Positions 33,522-44,000 of a DNA stretch of 64,000 nt are shown here, piece by piece. The translations under genes were made by a program, and so were the position numbers. Positions within the stretch are counted from its first letter, which is position 1; every line of letters starts with the position of its first letter. The notes under the pieces are model-generated. The model had not been told where the DNA came from, did no database searches, and was given only the letters and a program-made list of their open reading frames with translations. The stretch is taken from positions 1 to 64,000 of the forward strand of contig JANOBD010000151.1 in assembly GCA_031411495.1 (NCBI GenBank). The letters run 5' to 3'. Source of the DNA: JANOBD01 sp031411495. GTDB lineage: Bacteria > Planctomycetota > Phycisphaerae > Tepidisphaerales > Tepidisphaeraceae.

Positions 33522-34109
33522 ATGGACGTCGCTCACGCACCAACCTCGCAATGGACCGACACGCCCGCCCTGTTGTTGATGGGGCTTTCGATTGTTGTCG
33601 TTCTCTATCTCACGTTTCGGCAGCGCAAGAAGAGGGACCCGCTGGGCAACTTGCCGTTCCGTACATCGCTTCAGCAGCAGAAGGCGCTGGAACGGGACAT
33701 GCAAAGCGTGGTCGTGGAATTGACCGAGATGACCCGGCAGATGTCGGCCACTTTGGAAACCCGCGCGACCAAGCTCGACCTGCTGATCCAGGAAGCGGAC
33801 CAGAAGATCGCGCAGCTGAACTCCGTGCTCGCCGGGATCGGCTCCAACGAGAAGCCGCCGACGTCAATCGATCTTCCGCCGGCCCCGAAGCCGATGAAAT
33901 CGCCCGGGCTTCGCCTGGTGAAGGACGATACCGAAGACCGCTGGTCGGAGATTTACATGCTCGCCGACCAGGGTTTGAACACGGCCCAGATCGCATCGAA
34001 GCTGAACCGCCCGGAAGGCGAGGTCGATCTGATCCTGCACATCCGCCCCAAGACCCGCCCGCCGATCGAAGTGGACGTGTCGGAAGCGCCGATCGTTTCC
34101 GCGGGTTGA
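33522..34109 (+). CDS. Membrane-anchored coiled-coil protein with C-terminal HTH-like motif
   Basis: The 195-residue protein has one transmembrane helix (ALLLMGLSIVVVLYLTF, residues 16-32). A coiled coil follows (KALERDMQSVVVELTEMTRQ; LLIQEADQKIAQLNSVLAGI), then a proline linker and a C-terminal segment resembling a DUF6115-like helix-turn-helix (IYMLADQGLNTAQIASKLNR). Relatives occur near flagellar genes in other bacteria, but no such neighbours are seen here. A terminator follows at 34137. Confidence 0.65.
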   Translation: MDVAHAPTSQWTDTPALLLMGLSIVVVLYLTFRQRKKRDPLGNLPFRTSLQQQKALERDMQSVVVELTEMTRQMSATLETRATKLDLLIQEADQKIAQLNSVLAGIGSNEKPPTSIDLPPAPKPMKSPGLRLVKDDTEDRWSEIYMLADQGLNTAQIASKLNRPEGEVDLILHIRPKTRPPIEVDVSEAPIVSAG

Positions 34110-34136
34110 GACCGTTCTCCAACTACCGATTGAACG

Positions 34137-34168
34137 CCCGGGCATGGCGATGCGTGGGCTTTTGTTGT
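34137..34168 (+). terminator. Rho-independent terminator
   Basis: GCCCGGGCAT (34137-34146) pairs with ATGCGTGGGC (34151-34160) with two mismatches, followed by TTTTGTTG. It separates two converging genes. Confidence 0.65.
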
Positions 34169-34171
34169 TAC

Positions 34172-35179
34172 TCATTTCTCGCGCTTCATCACGAACTCGT
34201 TGATCAGTGGTTCGATCTGATCGCGCAGTGTCGCATTCGCGTAACCGGCCCAGGCGAGGCTGGTCGTGCAGTCGAGCGGTCCATCCAGCGCGTTGCCCAG
34301 GCCATCGGTGAGGATCACGCCGGCCTCGTGCGCGATCAGCCATCCCGCGCAGTCGTACGGGTGGACACAGAGGCCCTCGGGCTGGTTCTGCAGGCGGTAG
34401 AAGATCGAGCGAAGGTCGGCGATGAAGCGGTCGTGGCCGACGATGAGTTCGTAAAACTGGCCGCCCGTGCAGATGTACTGGTCATCGAAGATCAGGGCCT
34501 TGTTCACATCCGCGCCGCCGAGCAGTTTTTGGGTGATGAACTCGACGAGTTCTCCCGCGAGGACTTTCGTACCGGGGAAGAAATTGACGACGCTGGCGAA
34601 GCCGTGCTTCAGCGTGTCGGCGGAGCTGGGCGCGAGTTCCAGCGGCGACGACGAGCCGGTGTTCAGGTCGACGCGAACGCCCCTGGCCCCCTGCCCGCGG
34701 ATCGCCCAGAGCACATCGGCCGAGCCCATCTTGCTGGTGGGCAGTTCGCTCATCACGCTGACTTCGATGTCGCTGAGTTTCGTGCCCGGCCCGTTGTTGC
34801 GCGCGACGCCCGCGAGCGCCCATGCGGAGCGTTTGTCGTACATGATGCCGCGCGTGCCGTCGATCGGATCGACGATCAGGCGGATCGTCGCCTCCTCCTC
34901 GCGCGTCCCCGCCGGGAATGTGCGCGGCCCCTCGACGCCGTGCTCGTCGTGAATCCCCTCAGCGATCAGCACCAGCGGCGTCTCGCGGCCCCACTGCTCG
35001 CACATCTCGATCAGGATCGGATCGACATCAGCGTCGATCGCGTAGATCGTGTCGGCGGCCGTCGTGTGGGCGACTTCGTGCAGGCCCTTCCGAGAGTGGG
35101 CCGCTCGGATGACATCCCGCACCCGCGCCTGGAACGCGATGAGTCGGTCGACGACGGCTTGCGGATTGGTGATCGGCAT
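34172..35179 (-). CDS. Inositol monophosphatase-family phosphatase
   Basis: The 335-residue protein has the metal-dependent sugar-phosphatase motifs: AEGIHDEHG (where GEE usually occurs), IVDPIDGTRGIMYDKRS as the central DPIDGT motif, and a C-terminal YDCAGWLIAHEAGVIL in place of WDxAAG. The family hydrolyses inositol phosphate, fructose-1,6-bisphosphate or PAP. It is longer than IMPase (about 270) and more like planctomycete homologues of unknown substrate. The ATG at 35179 is preferred because the longer open frame beyond it overlaps the divergent ABC gene. Confidence 0.82.
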   Translation of the reverse strand: MPITNPQAVVDRLIAFQARVRDVIRAAHSRKGLHEVAHTTAADTIYAIDADVDPILIEMCEQWGRETPLVLIAEGIHDEHGVEGPRTFPAGTREEEATIRLIVDPIDGTRGIMYDKRSAWALAGVARNNGPGTKLSDIEVSVMSELPTSKMGSADVLWAIRGQGARGVRVDLNTGSSSPLELAPSSADTLKHGFASVVNFFPGTKVLAGELVEFITQKLLGGADVNKALIFDDQYICTGGQFYELIVGHDRFIADLRSIFYRLQNQPEGLCVHPYDCAGWLIAHEAGVILTDGLGNALDGPLDCTTSLAWAGYANATLRDQIEPLINEFVMKREK

Positions 35180-35332
35180 GGCGAGCAAATTACGACTTTC
35201 ATCTGCGCCTGTCATGAGGCGCATGAAGTGTGCAAACAATCGGGCGAAGAAACCCCAGGCGTGCCGCGAGTAGAAATCGAGACTGCCTTCACAATCGCAA
35301 CCGCGGCGAACTTCCGTATCATCGGCGGCCGC

Positions 35333-36256
35333 ATGTCTAACGCCGTCGAACTCCACAACGTCACCAAAACTTTCGGCGACTTCACCGCCGTCGACGACCT
35401 CTCGCTCGCCGTGCCGGAGGGAAGCGTCTACGGCTTCATCGGGTCCAACGGCTCGGGGAAGACGACGACGCTCCGCATGATCAGCCGCATCTACCTGCCC
35501 GACCGCGGCATAGTCCGTGTGCTCGGCGAAGAGCGGCACGGCGCAGCCCACGACAAGGTCTTTTACTTGCCCGAAGAGCGCGCGATCTATCCGTCGATGA
35601 AGGTGCGCGAGGCGATCCAGTTCTTCGCCCGGCTTAAAGGGTACGAAGCGTCGCGGAAGGAAATCGAAGACTGGCTCGAGCGCGTCGCGTTGCCCGGCGT
35701 GGCCGAGAAAAAGATGAACCAGCTCTCCAAGGGCATGAGCCAGAAGGTTCAGTTCCTGACTGCGGTGATCAGCAAGCCGAAGCTTGCGCTGCTCGATGAG
35801 CCGTTCAGCGGGCTGGATCCGGTGAACGCGGTCGTGCTGCGCGACCTGATCAAGACGCTGTCCGACTCGGGAACGACGGTCATCTTCTCCACGCACGATA
35901 TCCGGGCCGCCCAGGAGATGTGTGATTTCGTATTCATGATCTACCAAGGCCGGAAGGTGCTGGATGGAACGATCCACGACATCCGCTCGACACACGGGCA
36001 CGAGATGGTCTGGGCGCGCGTCGCTGATGCCACGGAAACAACTTACGCAAACCTTCCCGGCGTGGATCATGTCAAATGGTCCGGCGGCGGCGCGGCGCTG
36101 CTGCACCCGGCCAAGAATCTCGATACCCAGGCGCTGCTCCAGGCGCTGATGAATCGCGGCCGGGTCGAGCAGTTTGAAATCGCCAGCCCCAGCCTGCTCG
36201 ACATTTACATTCGCATCGCAGCGCCGTCGCAGGAAGCGATCGCGACGCTGGGATGA
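35333..36256 (+). CDS. ABC-2 type transporter ATP-binding protein (NatA-like)
   Basis: The 307-residue ATPase carries Walker A GSNGSGKTTT, a LSKGMSQKVQF signature, Walker B LALLDEPFSGLDPVN and an H-loop in IFSTHDIRAAQEMCD. A DUF4162-like C-terminal domain follows (HEMVWARVADATETT). Together with the permease 37 nt downstream it forms a NatAB-type exporter for sodium, drugs or lipids. The ATG at 35333 begins MSNAVELHNVTKTFGD; the open frame extends far upstream but that part is shadow. Confidence 0.9.
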   Translation: MSNAVELHNVTKTFGDFTAVDDLSLAVPEGSVYGFIGSNGSGKTTTLRMISRIYLPDRGIVRVLGEERHGAAHDKVFYLPEERAIYPSMKVREAIQFFARLKGYEASRKEIEDWLERVALPGVAEKKMNQLSKGMSQKVQFLTAVISKPKLALLDEPFSGLDPVNAVVLRDLIKTLSDSGTTVIFSTHDIRAAQEMCDFVFMIYQGRKVLDGTIHDIRSTHGHEMVWARVADATETTYANLPGVDHVKWSGGGAALLHPAKNLDTQALLQALMNRGRVEQFEIASPSLLDIYIRIAAPSQEAIATLG

Positions 36257-36293
36257 TTTCTGAGTCTCAACTTCTCCGTACCCGGACCGCGTT

Positions 36294-37736
36294 ATGAACA
36301 AGATTCTCGTCGTCGCCAAACGTGAGTACACCGCCGCGGTGAAGACCAAAGCGTTTCTCGTCAGCCTGCTGCTGATGCCGATCATGATGTTCGGCGGGAT
36401 CGTCGTGCAGAAGCAGACACAGAAGATCGCCGACACGACGACCTACAAGGTGGCGGTGATCGACCGGACGCCCGAGGGCAAGCTCGCGCAGGCGATGGTG
36501 GCCGCCGCGAAGAAGCGAAACGAAGTCGATCGAATCGATAAGACAACCGGCAAAGCCACCGGGCCGGCGTTCGACATCGAAGTCGTAAAGCCCGCTCCGC
36601 TGGAGGAGAAGTCAGCCGTCGATCGGCAACGGCTGGAACTTTCGAATCGGACTCGGTCGAAGGAACTGCTCGGGTTCATGGAAATCGGCAGCAAGTTCGC
36701 CGATCCGGGGCTGCAGAATCTCACTGCCGCGGCCACACAGCGCGCCGATGCGGTCGAGGATCTGAAGAAAGGCACGGACGATCCGATGGCGGCGATGATG
36801 TCGCTGGAGAATTCGCTGCCGGACGATTCCAAGATTCTCTACTCAACGAACCAGCCGACGCTGACCGTTTTCCGCGACTGGGTTCAGCGTTCCGGCCTCG
36901 GCCCGGCGGTCACGCAGGCGCGGGCGGAAAAAGTCGGTGTGTCGCCCGCAGTCGTGGGGCAGATCCTCTGGCCGCGCGTGCAACTGACCGACCGGGGCAT
37001 GGCGCGTGCCGACGCGAACGGCACCATTTCCTACGAAGCCAACGACGCCAACGTGATCACCAACTTCGTTCTGCCGATCGCGCTGGTGATGCTGATGTTC
37101 ATCGCCGTCATGGTCGGCGCGAGCCCGCTGGCGACCAACATCGTCGAGGAAAAACAGCTCCGCATCGCCGAGGTATTGCTCGGCGGGCTGCGGCCGTTCG
37201 AGCTGATGTTCGGCAAGCTGCTCGGCGGCGCGGCGACGGCGATCACGCTCGCCTCCATCTACTTCGCCGGCATCTTCATCGTCGCCTCGCGGATGAACAT
37301 GCTCCAGTATGTCCGTACCGACACCATGCTCTGGTTCATGCTCTTCGCGATCGTCGGCGTAATGATGTACGGCTCGCTCTTCATCGCCGCCGGCGCCGCG
37401 GTGACGACCATGAAGGAAGCCCAGACCACGCTCACGCCGGTCATGCTCGTCGTGGCGATGCCCTTCTTCGTGCTCACGCCGATCGTCCAGTATCCCAACG
37501 GAATGCTCGCGAAGTGTGCGGCGTTTTTTCCGCTCACCGCGCCGTCTGTCTCGATCATCCGTGCCGCGATTCCCTCCGGCGCTCAGCCTTGGGAGATGGT
37601 GGTCTCCGCGATCAGCGCGATCGGCGGAATGCTCGTCATCGTCTGGATCGCCGGGCGGATCTTCCGCGCAGGGATGCTCCTCACGAGCAAGCCGGCATCG
37701 ATCAAGGAAGCGATTCGGTGGGTCATTTCCGGCTGA
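36294..37736 (+). CDS. ABC-2 type permease (NatB-like)
   Basis: The 480-residue permease has one N-terminal helix (VSLLLMPIMMFGGIVVQ). A large extracytoplasmic loop follows (residues about 45-240), then five or six C-terminal helices (NFVLPIALVMLMFIAVMVG, TLASIYFAGIFIVASRM, MLWFMLFAIVGVMMYGSLFI). The motif NIVEEKQLRIAEVLLGGLRP marks the NatB/ABC2_membrane_3 family. It is co-transcribed with the ATPase upstream. The substrate is unknown. Confidence 0.9.
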   Translation: MNKILVVAKREYTAAVKTKAFLVSLLLMPIMMFGGIVVQKQTQKIADTTTYKVAVIDRTPEGKLAQAMVAAAKKRNEVDRIDKTTGKATGPAFDIEVVKPAPLEEKSAVDRQRLELSNRTRSKELLGFMEIGSKFADPGLQNLTAAATQRADAVEDLKKGTDDPMAAMMSLENSLPDDSKILYSTNQPTLTVFRDWVQRSGLGPAVTQARAEKVGVSPAVVGQILWPRVQLTDRGMARADANGTISYEANDANVITNFVLPIALVMLMFIAVMVGASPLATNIVEEKQLRIAEVLLGGLRPFELMFGKLLGGAATAITLASIYFAGIFIVASRMNMLQYVRTDTMLWFMLFAIVGVMMYGSLFIAAGAAVTTMKEAQTTLTPVMLVVAMPFFVLTPIVQYPNGMLAKCAAFFPLTAPSVSIIRAAIPSGAQPWEMVVSAISAIGGMLVIVWIAGRIFRAGMLLTSKPASIKEAIRWVISG

Positions 37737-37755
37737 GAGACCATGTGTATCGATT

Positions 37756-38202
37756 TCATTTCTCGCGCGCGATCTTCAGCCGTGCCTGCACAGCCAGTTC
37801 GTCACAGCGGTTGTTGAGTTCGTCCGTGTTGTGCCCGCGGACCCATTTCCACTCGATCTCATGCGGCTTGGTGAGCTCGAGCAGTTGTTGCCACAGGTCC
37901 TGGTTCTTCACGAGCTGTCGGCTCGCGGTTTTCCAGCCACGCGCCTGCCAGCCGTCGAGCCATTTGTTGGTGAAGGCGTTTTTCACATACTCGCTGTCGG
38001 TGATGAGCGTGATTTTGCACGGCTCCTTCAGGAGCTTGAGCGCTTCGACGACGGCCGTCATCTCCATGCGGTTGTTGGTCGACTCACGTTCGCCGCCGGT
38101 GATTTCTTTCTGCGTCTTGCCAAAGATCATGATCGCGGCCCACCCGCCGATGCCGGGGTTGGGATCGCAGGCGCCATCGGTGTAGATCGTCACATGCTTC
38201 AT
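37756..38202 (-). CDS. rnhA: Ribonuclease HI
   Basis: The 148-residue enzyme cleaves RNA in RNA-DNA hybrids. All catalytic carboxylates are visible: TDGACDPNPGIGGWAAI (first aspartate), NNRMEMTAVVEAL (glutamate), ITDSEYV (aspartate), and CDELA near the end. WKWVRGHNTDELNNR matches the conserved histidine loop. Length equals the family norm. The start at 38202 (MKHVTIYTDG) is preferred over the longer frame. It lies 67 nt downstream of rnd on the same strand, so both RNA-degrading enzymes may be co-expressed. Confidence 0.95.
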   Translation of the reverse strand: MKHVTIYTDGACDPNPGIGGWAAIMIFGKTQKEITGGERESTNNRMEMTAVVEALKLLKEPCKITLITDSEYVKNAFTNKWLDGWQARGWKTASRQLVKNQDLWQQLLELTKPHEIEWKWVRGHNTDELNNRCDELAVQARLKIAREK

Positions 38203-38269
38203 CGTTGAATGCTTCCCCGGTTCCCCAAGGCCCTTCTCCCCGTGCACTGTTCGCACTCCGGCCGGAGGA

Positions 38270-39577
38270 TTATTTGGCATTCTTCTCGATTCGCAACCCG
38301 TCGGCGACCCATTGCGTCGGCATGTCGAACGCGCCGGTGGCGATCTTTCGAAGCGCCTTGCCGACCGCCTCATCGCGCCAGCCGTTCAAAAGCCGATGAC
38401 CCGCAAGATCGCGGCCCTTCACGAGGCCGCGGTACACATCGATCGTTTCCTGCCGGCTGGTCACCATCGCGGGGTCGAGGCTCTGCGCCGCGCACAGCGT
38501 CTGCACGAGCGCCCACACGCTGTCGTAACGGAACTTTTCGGTCAGGCCGGGCTCATGGTTCGAATCGTCATCGAGTTTCAGCGGCGGCATCTCCAGTCCG
38601 CGGGCTACGAGTTCGAGGATGTCTTTGCCGTGATGTTCGACAACCGGCCGGGGAAGGTGGCGAATCGTCGTGAGTTTGTCCATCGTCTTTGGCCGCGCCC
38701 TGACGAGATCGATGATCACCTCGTCTTTCAGGAACGTCCTCGCCGGAACGTCGGCCGTCTCCGCACACGCTTCGCGCCAGGTGATCAGCTGCTTCAGGAC
38801 GTTTACGCCCCTGCCATCCAGCGATCCGCTGCCGCGGACGCGACCCCAGTCGAGATCGGCATTGAAACCCGGCTCGGCCAGGACACACCGGCGCTCACAT
38901 TCCTGCAGCGCCCAGTCGAACCGATTCAGTTCCTTGAGTTGCTCGATGATCGCTCGCGTGACGGTGGGCAGAAATCGTACATCGTCGGCCGCGTACTTCA
39001 GCTGGCTGGCGCTCAGAGGCCGGAGCGTCCAGTCGGTGAAAGTGAAACCCTTCGTGAGCTTGATGCCCAGAAACTCCCCGACGAGTTTCGCGAGCGAGGC
39101 CGGGTAAGAGAGGCCGATGAACCCCGCGGCCACCTGCGTGTCGAAGACGTTGGTCGGCGGCTGGTTGACGGCGCGCCACACGTGCTCCAGATCCTGTTCG
39201 CCGGCGTGCGCGATCTTGAAGAGCGACGGGTCGCACATCAGTTCCCAGAACGATGTGAGATCCATGCCGGCGAGCGGATCGATCAGGCCGACGTAGTCAT
39301 CGGTCGCGACCTGGATCAAGCACACGTGCGGGCGATAGCTCATCTCGCCGATGAACTCGGTGTCATAGGCGAAGGTCTGCGCCTCTCGAAGCCTTTTGAT
39401 CACGGCATCGAGTGCGGGCTGAGTCTGAATCAACTCCGGCTCACCGCCGAACACATCCCTGTGGCTCGACGTCGGCAGTTCTTCGTGTCCTGCGGCGTGC
39501 GCTTCTTCATGCTGTTGTCGGCGATGACGGCGCCGATATTCGGCGGCGTGGCGGGCGTGGTTGGAACGCTGCTCCAT
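38270..39577 (-). CDS. rnd: Ribonuclease D-like 3'-5' exonuclease
   Basis: The 435-residue protein has a DEDDy exonuclease domain followed by an HRDC-type domain. Exo I is FAYDTEFIGEMSYRPHV, Exo II is FKIAHAGEQDLEHV, and Exo III is LKYAADDVRFL. The C-terminal half (RYDSVWALVQTLCAAQSLDP) fits HRDC. RNase D trims the 3' ends of tRNA precursors. An arginine/histidine-rich 45-residue N-terminal extension (HARHAAEYRRRHRRQQHEEA) is unusual. The start at 39577 is likely but uncertain. rnhA follows downstream. Confidence 0.88.
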   Translation of the reverse strand: MEQRSNHARHAAEYRRRHRRQQHEEAHAAGHEELPTSSHRDVFGGEPELIQTQPALDAVIKRLREAQTFAYDTEFIGEMSYRPHVCLIQVATDDYVGLIDPLAGMDLTSFWELMCDPSLFKIAHAGEQDLEHVWRAVNQPPTNVFDTQVAAGFIGLSYPASLAKLVGEFLGIKLTKGFTFTDWTLRPLSASQLKYAADDVRFLPTVTRAIIEQLKELNRFDWALQECERRCVLAEPGFNADLDWGRVRGSGSLDGRGVNVLKQLITWREACAETADVPARTFLKDEVIIDLVRARPKTMDKLTTIRHLPRPVVEHHGKDILELVARGLEMPPLKLDDDSNHEPGLTEKFRYDSVWALVQTLCAAQSLDPAMVTSRQETIDVYRGLVKGRDLAGHRLLNGWRDEAVGKALRKIATGAFDMPTQWVADGLRIEKNAK

Positions 39578-39884
39578 GAGGTGGTCCGAGTGTGCGAATA
39601 AATCCTGAGTTGAACAGTGGCAGGCGTCACAAATCTCTGCACAGATAGGCGGGGATTCCACGCCTCGCCGACCACGCTCCGCCGCGAACGATAACGCTGA
39701 TTTGCCGAGCGGTCGACGCTCATCTGATCTATCTCCCGTGCCGAAAGCCCCTAACCGCTGTCGGCTATGGGATTTGACATCGTAGGCGGCACACCGTCGA
39801 TGTCGCTCTACAAACTGTTGGACTGCCTGGCATTTCTCCCCATCGCCCGCGGCTGGGAGTTTCAGGACCGGACCCGCGTGAAGC
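39578..39884. other. Gap upstream of rnd
   Basis: About 300 nt with no gene. It must contain the rnd promoter and ends at the terminator of the LysM gene. No repeats or conserved motif were noticed. Confidence 0.35.
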
Positions 39885-39918
39885 TAAAAAAACCGCCCGA
39901 CCTTGCGGACCGGGCGGT
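39885..39918 (-). terminator. Rho-independent terminator of the LysM gene
   Basis: On the minus strand ACCGCCCG pairs with CGGGCGGT, followed by seven Ts. It lies about 48 nt beyond the LysM stop codon. Confidence 0.85.
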
Positions 39919-39965
39919 GGCTTCTTGTCATGTAGATCAGTCCTGGTGGATCAATCAGTGCCGAA

Positions 39966-40943
39966 TCAGCGGACGTGTGTCGGCGGGCTGGGGAGGTTCA
40001 GCACCATGCCGAGTTTCAGCTTGGCCGGACTGTCGCCGATCGTCGACTTGTTCAGGTCGTAGATCTTCTGCCACATCGTCGAGTCGCCGTAAAGCGTCGA
40101 GGCGATCCTGTTCAGGCTGTCGCCGGTTTTCACGACGTACTGTTTCGCCGGGTCGATCTTGCTGAGGGCCGGCACATCGGTGGTGTCACTCTTGGGGTCC
40201 TTCTTCGCCAGGACAGGCACCTTGATGACCATTCCGGGCTTGAGCTTGTTCGGATCGACCTGCGGGTTCGCGTCGACGAGCATTTTGAAATACTTCGCAT
40301 CGCCATAATAGGTCGTGGAGATGGAGCTGAGCGTCTCGCCGACTTCGATCGTGTGAGTCTGAGAGCCGGAAGCCGTCGTGGACGATGACGTCGACTCGGA
40401 CGCCTTCGTGAGCGTCGACTTGGTCAGATCGAGCATCGACCCGCTCGGGTCAGGCGTCTGCGTGGTGTCGGGCTTGGGTTTCGAGGCTGACCCGCTGCCG
40501 CTTCCGCCCTGTGGCTGGTTGATGGCGCTGATGACCTCCGAAGGCTTGGGCGCGTTGCCGCCCGACTTGCTCCCGTCCGGCGTGACCGTGACGGCAGGTT
40601 GGATCTTCCCGGTCTCGAAGGCGCTTCCCCAGATGTCGCCGGTGTTGGTCTCGGTGATCGTCACCTGCTGAGACGGGTTGGCCATCGCCGGGCCCACGTT
40701 GTTTGCGGTTTGCGTCGGCGATTTCTGGGGGACCGCCGGCAGCTGGTTCGCGGGAGTTCGGGTGGCGACGGTCGTAGTTTCTTTTGAGGCGCCGAACGGC
40801 GTGAGTTGGAGATTTGCCCCCGTCATGCTCGAGTCCGGCCGCGGACCGGCAAGCGCACTGAGCGCGAGATAGACGCCAAACACTCCCAATGCGACGCCGC
40901 CAATACCAAAACCGACCTTAACATCCTTGCGGAGCGCGATCAT
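39966..40943 (-). CDS. Membrane-anchored protein with two LysM domains
   Basis: The 325-residue protein has an N-terminal transmembrane anchor (VGFGIGGVALGVFGVYLAL). A long serine/threonine/proline-rich linker (about residues 40-190) precedes two LysM repeats: HTIEVGETLSSISTTYYGD to KPGMVIKVPV, and YVVKTGDSLNRIASTLYGDS to KLGMVLNLP. LysM domains bind N-acetylglucosamine polymers such as peptidoglycan. Similar proteins in planctomycetes probably tie the membrane to the cell wall. It ends with a good terminator. Confidence 0.85.
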   Translation of the reverse strand: MIALRKDVKVGFGIGGVALGVFGVYLALSALAGPRPDSSMTGANLQLTPFGASKETTTVATRTPANQLPAVPQKSPTQTANNVGPAMANPSQQVTITETNTGDIWGSAFETGKIQPAVTVTPDGSKSGGNAPKPSEVISAINQPQGGSGSGSASKPKPDTTQTPDPSGSMLDLTKSTLTKASESTSSSTTASGSQTHTIEVGETLSSISTTYYGDAKYFKMLVDANPQVDPNKLKPGMVIKVPVLAKKDPKSDTTDVPALSKIDPAKQYVVKTGDSLNRIASTLYGDSTMWQKIYDLNKSTIGDSPAKLKLGMVLNLPSPPTHVR

Positions 40944-41086
40944 AAGGCTTCCTTTCCTTCACAATCCCTGAAGTGGTCATCCGTGACGGGCAAAGTATGC
41001 CTCGACATTCCGATAAAATCAAAGCGATCGCGCGCAGCAAGCGGGATTTTCGGCCGAAACGTTGACGGATTGTGGATATCGATCGG

Positions 41087-44000
41087 TCAGGCGAGGCGTG
41101 AGCGGTATGCGTCGAGCGGTGTAACGCCATCGCTGGGCAGGACCGCTAACGTCAGCGCGAACTCGAACGGAACCGCGCGAAGCTGATACGCCTCGAGCGG
41201 CCCAGGCCCGCAACTGTTGCTGCCCAACCCGAGCTGCGCGTGATCGAGATTCACATATACCTCGTCTCGCCGCGGCAGGTGAGCATTGTGCGTCGACTCG
41301 GTCAGGTCCTGCGTGCTGTGATGCTGGGCCGAAAACGCGAACGGCGAATCGCTCCAGATGAGGAGCCCGTCCCCCTGCTCTGCCGTCAACGCGACGAACC
41401 GGTTTCCGCCGCGGCTGCCGTTCTCCTGCGGCCGGATGTAGTCGGTATGCAGGGCATCGATCGATGACTGCCAGAGTCCGAAGCGAGCGGCGAGTTGCGA
41501 GTCGGGATAGTTCTCGCCGGGGCCGAGCCCGAGCCAGGTCGCGCGGCGCGTGGTCGCCGGCAGGACCATCTGCAGGCCGAGCCGAGGAATGAACATGTCC
41601 GGCCACTTTCCGTCGGGGTTGCCGGTGGTGCGAAGTTCGATGCTTCCGTCGCCGCGAATCGTGTATTGGTAAGTGATGTCGTAACCGAACCCATGCACCG
41701 GCGGCGCGACGCGCGCGGTGACCGTCACCGCTGCGGTCTGCTCGTCGATGCGCTTTTCGATCACGGCGTTCACGCGATGGCGCAATCGGTGGATTCCGCG
41801 GCCCTCCCAGCCGCCGCGGTAATTGCGGTCGTTGTCGATCGGCGCCCGCCAGAGTTGGAACTGCGGGCCCTGAACGATTCGATCGACGCCCGCCACGCGC
41901 CAGCGCGCGAGCAGACCGGATTCCAGGTTGATCTCGAGCTTCGATTCGCCGACGGCGACGTGCAATTCGCGGACACCGCGCTGCATCGAGACGCGCTGGG
42001 ATGGTTTCGTTCGCGGATTCATCGGCCGGGTGGGAAGCGCGATCGGAAACTGCGCGTGAGCGACCTCGTGGCATCGCTCGGCCCAGGCGGTATCCCGCGC
42101 GACTTGAAAGCTGAGATCGAGCGTCGCGATCGAGCCGTGATCGATGCTCAAGGTGTTGAGCGGAATCGTGATCTGCGCACTCGCCTGGGGCGACAGAGAT
42201 GGCACCTCGACCCTTCCTGACTGGATCGTCTGCCCATCCACATTCAGTCGCCATCGGCCCTCGTACGCGCTCAAATCGACATGATCGTGTCGGTTGGTGA
42301 CGCGGATGGTCGCGCCGTCAACTGGCTCGATCTGGATCGGCTGGATCGCGCGTTTCAGCTCGGCCATCGCAGGTGAAGCTTTGCGATTGGGGAACATCAG
42401 CCCATCGATGACGAAGTTGTCATCGTGGGGCCACTCACCCCAGTCGCCGCCGTAGGTGTGCATCTTCCGCTTCGGATCCCACAGGCCGTGATCGATCCAT
42501 TCCCAGACGAAGCCGCCGCAGTGCCTGGGATGTTTGTAGAACGCTTCCCAGTATTCCTTGAGCGCGCCGGGTCCGTTGCCCATCGCGTGGGCGTATTCGC
42601 ACTGCACGAACGGCTTGGCGCGATACACCTCGGGCTTGATCTGCTCGCCGTAGTGTTCGATGTCCTTCTCGCCCTTGCCGATCTCGTCCATCGTTGCCAC
42701 GCTGGCGTACATCTTGCTGAATATGTCGGAGAGTTCGGACTTCTTGTCGGTCTCGTAATGTACGGGACGGGTCGGATCGAGCTCCCTGGCGACATCGTAC
42801 ATCGCAAAGTGGTTGGGGCCGATGTCGCTCTCGTTGCCCAGCGACCACATCACGATGCAAGCGTGATTCTTGTCGCGCTCGACCATCTTGCGCATGCGGT
42901 TCATGCAGGCGTCTTTATAGACGTGCCAGAACGTCGGGTTTTTCGGGTGGCTGCCATAGCCGAAGCCGTGCGTTTCGAGGTCGCATTCGTCGATGACCCA
43001 CAAGCCGAACTCGTCGCAGAGGTCGAGAAGGCGCGGGTCGGGCGGATAGTGGCTCGTGCGGACGGCATTGATGTTGTGCCGTTTCATGATCAGCACGTCC
43101 TGCTTCATCGTTTCGTAAGGCACCGCGCGGCCGAGTTCGGGATGGAACTCGTGACGATTCACACCCTTGAACATGACCTTCTTGCCGTTGACGTTGAAGA
43201 TGCCGTCTTTGATCTCGACCTGGCGAAAGCCGACTTTCTGCACGACCACTTCCTTCACGCAGTTTGCGTCACTGAGCTGAACGATGAGCGTATACAGGTA
43301 CGGATCCTCGGCCGACCATTTACGCGGCGAGGCGATGTCGGCCTCGACACGGATGACCTCGCCGGCAGGTTCGTTCCTGCTTGTGAAGACGCTGGCGCCA
43401 TCGGCATCGAGCAGTTCGATCTTGACGGTGTGATCGCTCTTCTCGTGTTTGGTGATCTTCACTTTGACGTGAAGATCGGCGTCTTTGTAGTCGTCGCGCT
43501 CTTCAAGGAGCGTTCGCGCGCGGACGTCTTCGATGTGCACCGCGGGCCGGGCGATCAGGTAGACGTCGCGGAAGATTCCGCTGAGCCACCACATGTCCTG
43601 GTCTTCCATGTAGGTGGCGTCCGACCATTGATGCACCTTCACGGCGAGATTGTTCGTCCCAGGCTGGAGAAACGAAGTGATCTCGAACTCACTCGGCAGG
43701 CGAGAGCCCTTGGTCAGGCCGATCTCCCTGCCGTTGATGTAAATGAAGCCGACGCTGTCGATCCCTTCGAAACGGAGGAAGAAGCGTGTGAGCGATTGGT
43801 CATTGGTCCACCGCTCGGGCAGCGTGAACTCGCGGCGGTAGATGCCGGTGGGATTCTCGCTCGGCACGAACGGCGGATCGAGCGGGATCGGATACTGTAC
43901 GTTCGTGTAATGCGGCTTCCCGTACTTGCCCTCGCGCTGCAGTTGCCACATGCCGGGGACGGCGATGTCGTCCCAGCCGGCGGTGTCGAGCGAAGGATCG

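Noticed and set aside
33380..35332. Long in-frame N-terminal extension of the NatA-like ATPase
   Set aside because: It crosses two other genes and has no similarity; the ATPase naturally starts at 35333.
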